The translations under genes and the position numbers were made by a program. Below are positions 4,660 through 7,301 of a stretch of DNA of 7,301 bases, in pieces (the first letter of the stretch is position 1; every line of letters begins with the position of its first letter). The notes beneath the pieces were generated by a model. The model made no database searches and was not told where the DNA came from. It saw only the letters and a list, made by a program, of their open reading frames with translations. Location of the stretch: the NCBI GenBank assembly GCA_018648945.1, contig JABGQJ010000388.1, positions 1-7,301 on the forward strand. The letters run 5' to 3'. The DNA is from Victivallales bacterium. Its GTDB lineage: Bacteria; Verrucomicrobiota; Lentisphaeria; Oligosphaerales; Lenti-02.

Positions 4660-7301
4660 ATGATGAAACGATGCCTGTCGGTTTTGGCCGCCACTGTCGC
4701 CGCCTTCGCTTTCACCATGGAGTTCGACTCTGGCGGCTTCTCGGTTGAGATCTCGCGTTCGCCGCTCGGGAAACCGTCTCCAGTCGGAAAGAACGTGACG
4801 ATCCGGGCGTTCCCCCATGCGTTCATCGACGACCAGTTCATGCTCAGCCAGGGACAGCCTGGGCTGCTGTTGCTCGGCTTCAGCAATCAGGAAGGCGTCA
4901 AGATCGGCACGCTCACAGCGTTCATCGAGCTGCCGAAAAGCATCGAGCTGCTGGGAGTCGCAGAGGGCCGCAAGCTGATTGGGGAGGAGGCGATGGGCGA
5001 CGTAATCCGGTACGCAATCGACGCCACCCCAACCAAGAGGAGCATCAAGGCCAAAGGCTACAACGTGTTTCAGGCGCTGGTCCTGACACTGCGCACCGCA
5101 GAGGCGCCGGGCACAAGGTCCGCAGCCACCTACTGGCTGACTAACGATGCCTACACGTCGCCCAGACGCTCACTCACGCTCGCCGTGATCCCGCGCATCG
5201 AGGGCGACCGTCCCCGCCGCTTCGAGACCGGGGTCCATTTCACCGCAAATTGCATCGCCCTCTCCGGCGAGGCGCTGGACGAGTACGCGCGCTTCTACGC
5301 GGAGACGGGCTGCAACGCCGCCATGATCTACCCCGGCGCCTTCTCTCAGCGCCTGCGCCAGATGAAGATCGTCCGCTACCACCAGCCCGGTTGGCTCGTC
5401 AACGGCTGCATGATCGGCACCGGCCCGCGCCCGGACAACGTCAAGTTCCAGCTCAAAGACGGCAAGAAGATGAACAACGGCGTCTGCCCCGCCGTCATCT
5501 ACCAGCGCGAGCAACCCTATTTCGACGAACACCTACAGGCACCCCTCCGCAAAATCCTGGTGGAAGATCGGGAGACGGACCACTTCCTCTGCAACTGGGA
5601 ACCCTTCATGTTCGACTTCAAAGGCTGCTTCTGCGACCGCTGCCGCGCGGACTTCGCAACGTATGCCAAGATTGGCCCGGAGAAGGTGGCCGCCGTCTGG
5701 CCAGACCAGGTCGTGGAGGAATACCGCGACGCGTGGATCGACTTCCGCGGCTGGCAGAACGCGCGGCTCGTGAAGACCATCGAGCAGACAGTCAATGCCC
5801 TCGGGCGCGAGATCGGGCGCGATGCCCACTTTGCCCCCGAAGTACACATCAAGTCCATCACCCAACTCTGGAAGGACTCCGCCTCGTTACGCCAGTACGC
5901 CACCATGGCCTACGCGGACAAGATCCCCCTGCTCAACGCCTGGGGGCCCTATCCCTGGCAGACGGTGATGAGGCCATATAATTACGTGCGCGGATACAAC
6001 CTCTCCACACACTGTCTGACCCGGGATTCGGTGGACTACGTTCGGTCCCAGATCCCCGAGAGCAGGCGGCCCCGCCTGCTTGGCTTCCCCCACGGGCTGC
6101 AGGGGAATCTCTGGACCACCGAGCCCGAATCCATGGCCATGGACATCCTCACCTACTTCGTCAACGAGTATGACGGCCAGTTGGTCTACGCCTTCCCCAA
6201 GGGCTACGACGCCCGATACTGGAAGGCACTGGCGGACGCGAATTCCGCCATCGCCGCCTTCGAGGACTTCACGCTTGACGGGACGGCGGACCGTGGGCAT
6301 GAGATCGCTCCAGTCACGCCCTACCCCGCCCCTTCCCCGCGCTTCCTCAAGGCGCCCTGCGGCGGCATCGATGCAAAGAAGTGGGCGGACGCCTCGATGC
6401 TGCAAAGCTGGGAGTACCGTCTCGGCGAGCGCAGAATGGTGGCCGTGGCCAACTACTGGCAACGCGGTGAGTGCTTCGCCACGCTCTCCTTCAAGGATGT
6501 GAAACGCCGGGGGCGCTACCTGCTCCGCGAACCCATGGCCCACCGCGTCTACGGCGCGGAGGACGGCGACACCACGCTCACGGGAAGCGCGCTTCGCGAC
6601 GGTGTCACGGTACACGTGGGCGCGCAACGCTTCGCCTTCTTCCTGCTCGGACCTGCCCGCGAGGCGACGCCCGGCGACACCGTGCTCCGCCCGTCCGCAG
6701 TCGCCGCCGCCAAGGCCGCCCGTCTCCCCGCCATTCAGAAGGCCTTCACGGCCGAGAAAGGGGAGCACGGCATGGCGGACTTCGCCAGGGCGTTCGCCAA
6801 GATCGGGAAACTGAAAAGGGACGGTTTCGAGATCAAGCGTATCAAGAACCGCCAACTCAAGCGTGACACGCTCCTCGTGACGACGAAGACGCAAACGCTG
6901 GACATCGACGTGCTCGGCGGTGGCCGCGTGCGCTCGTGGGTCGTAGCCGGAACCGAACTGGTGAGCGAAGACAAGGCCTGCGGCCTGGCGCTCGACGGCT
7001 TGTGGCACCCCGCCAAGATGCTCACCGCCCCCATGGAGTTCGTCAGGCGTGAAGTGGGGAACGGCGAGGCCCGCCTCGTCCTTCGCCAGCCGTCTGTCAA
7101 CGGTCTCCCTGGGCTGGTGCTTGAGAAGACGCTCGATATCGAGGGGAGAGCGGCGGCGTTCGCCGTGCGCACCGTCATCCGCAACACAGGCGAAGCGCCC
7201 CACGAATTCTCCCATCGCTACCACAACATGCCGGTCTTCCTCGAGTGCAGGGACGACGCGTCGGGCACAGCCACCTTCGGCGGCGCTACACCGGCTACCT
7301 T
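4660..7301 (+). CDS. Large exported glycosidase-like TIM-barrel protein, C-terminus beyond window
   Basis: An uninterrupted frame of 880 codons runs from ATG 4660 off the right edge. A second ATG follows directly at 4663; AAGGGA (4648-4653) can serve either. The signal peptide is MMKR, a hydrophobic run at residues 5-18, and a likely Ala-Phe-Ala cleavage near 17. Residues about 20-185 are beta-rich. Residues about 188-545 look like a glycoside-hydrolase-type TIM barrel: FETGVHFTANC (188-198), then CNWEPFMFDF (311-320) with Glu314 as a candidate acid/base at a strand end, a Cys cluster CFCDRC (323-328) typical of uncharacterised barrel hydrolases from PVC genomes, and FAPEVHIK (391-398) with Glu394 as a second candidate. 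Beyond about 600 there are beta-sandwich-like segments; from about 740 the pattern resembles the sugar-mutarotase/supersandwich fold that follows many hydrolase barrels. The likely role is extracytoplasmic polysaccharide degradation. No known GH family could be assigned by eye, and catalytic residues are inferred from position only. Confidence 0.62.
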   Translation, partial: MMKRCLSVLAATVAAFAFTMEFDSGGFSVEISRSPLGKPSPVGKNVTIRAFPHAFIDDQFMLSQGQPGLLLLGFSNQEGVKIGTLTAFIELPKSIELLGVAEGRKLIGEEAMGDVIRYAIDATPTKRSIKAKGYNVFQALVLTLRTAEAPGTRSAATYWLTNDAYTSPRRSLTLAVIPRIEGDRPRRFETGVHFTANCIALSGEALDEYARFYAETGCNAAMIYPGAFSQRLRQMKIVRYHQPGWLVNGCMIGTGPRPDNVKFQLKDGKKMNNGVCPAVIYQREQPYFDEHLQAPLRKILVEDRETDHFLCNWEPFMFDFKGCFCDRCRADFATYAKIGPEKVAAVWPDQVVEEYRDAWIDFRGWQNARLVKTIEQTVNALGREIGRDAHFAPEVHIKSITQLWKDSASLRQYATMAYADKIPLLNAWGPYPWQTVMRPYNYVRGYNLSTHCLTRDSVDYVRSQIPESRRPRLLGFPHGLQGNLWTTEPESMAMDILTYFVNEYDGQLVYAFPKGYDARYWKALADANSAIAAFEDFTLDGTADRGHEIAPVTPYPAPSPRFLKAPCGGIDAKKWADASMLQSWEYRLGERRMVAVANYWQRGECFATLSFKDVKRRGRYLLREPMAHRVYGAEDGDTTLTGSALRDGVTVHVGAQRFAFFLLGPAREATPGDTVLRPSAVAAAKAARLPAIQKAFTAEKGEHGMADFARAFAKIGKLKRDGFEIKRIKNRQLKRDTLLVTTKTQTLDIDVLGGGRVRSWVVAGTELVSEDKACGLALDGLWHPAKMLTAPMEFVRREVGNGEARLVLRQPSVNGLPGLVLEKTLDIEGRAAAFAVRTVIRNTGEAPHEFSHRYHNMPVFLECRDDASGTATFGGATPAT

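Noticed and set aside
4488..4886. Minus-strand open frame spanning the intergenic gap before the hydrolase-like gene
   Set aside because: It overlaps the signal-peptide-coding start of the plus-strand gene and has no recognisable motif or clear ribosome binding site.
5887..7224. Minus-strand open frame of 445 codons
   Set aside because: It is antisense to the large exported hydrolase-like protein, and its Gly/Arg/Val-rich product shows no domain signal.

Overview
The window is GC-rich and almost fully coding. It looks like a chromosomal segment from a glycan-degrading bacterium. A secreted sialidase-type propeller, a Gfo/Idh/MocA-type Rossmann N-terminus, a non-haem uroporphyrinogen-decarboxylase-family protein and a very large exported sugar-hydrolase-like protein in one place are typical of the PVC group (Planctomycetota, Lentisphaerota, Kiritimatiellota) and similar environmental lineages. 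This taxonomic guess is an inference from gene content; there is no rRNA or marker gene to confirm it.

Layout: (1) 1-1647, minus strand: 5' part (549 codons, running off the left edge) of an exported BNR/Asp-box sialidase-like protein with a C-terminal beta-sandwich-like region. (2) 1648-1762: divergent intergenic region with a perfect 7-bp inverted repeat (CCGTGTA-ACG-TACACGG), a plausible operator. (3) 1763-1852, plus strand: a 29-codon reading frame with a good Shine-Dalgarno that encodes only the first beta-alpha unit of a Gfo/Idh/MocA-like oxidoreductase and then stops, apparently a truncated gene remnant. (4) 1950-3548, plus: a 532-residue protein whose C-terminal third contains an HPr-like phosphocarrier domain, with active-site-like His350, Arg352 and Ser381 at exactly the spacing of His15, Arg17 and Ser46 of HPr, behind about 340 residues of unrecognised, probably helical sequence. 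(5) 3541-4500, plus: a uroporphyrinogen-decarboxylase/MtaA-family protein overlapping gene 4 by 8 bp. (6) 4501-4659: intergenic. (7) 4660-7301, plus: 880 codons (open at the right edge) of an exported TIM-barrel glycosidase-like protein followed by beta-rich domains.

Working picture: the two outer genes encode exported proteins that probably act on complex polysaccharides or glycoconjugates. The overlapping central pair is cytoplasmic and probably co-translated. The most unusual item is the HPr-like domain in a large protein tightly coupled to a UroD-family enzyme. No PTS transporter component is visible here, so the partner of the presumed phospho-histidine is unknown. Whether the outer genes share a regulator with the central pair is speculative; a weak second copy of the operator-like motif lies upstream of the large hydrolase gene.
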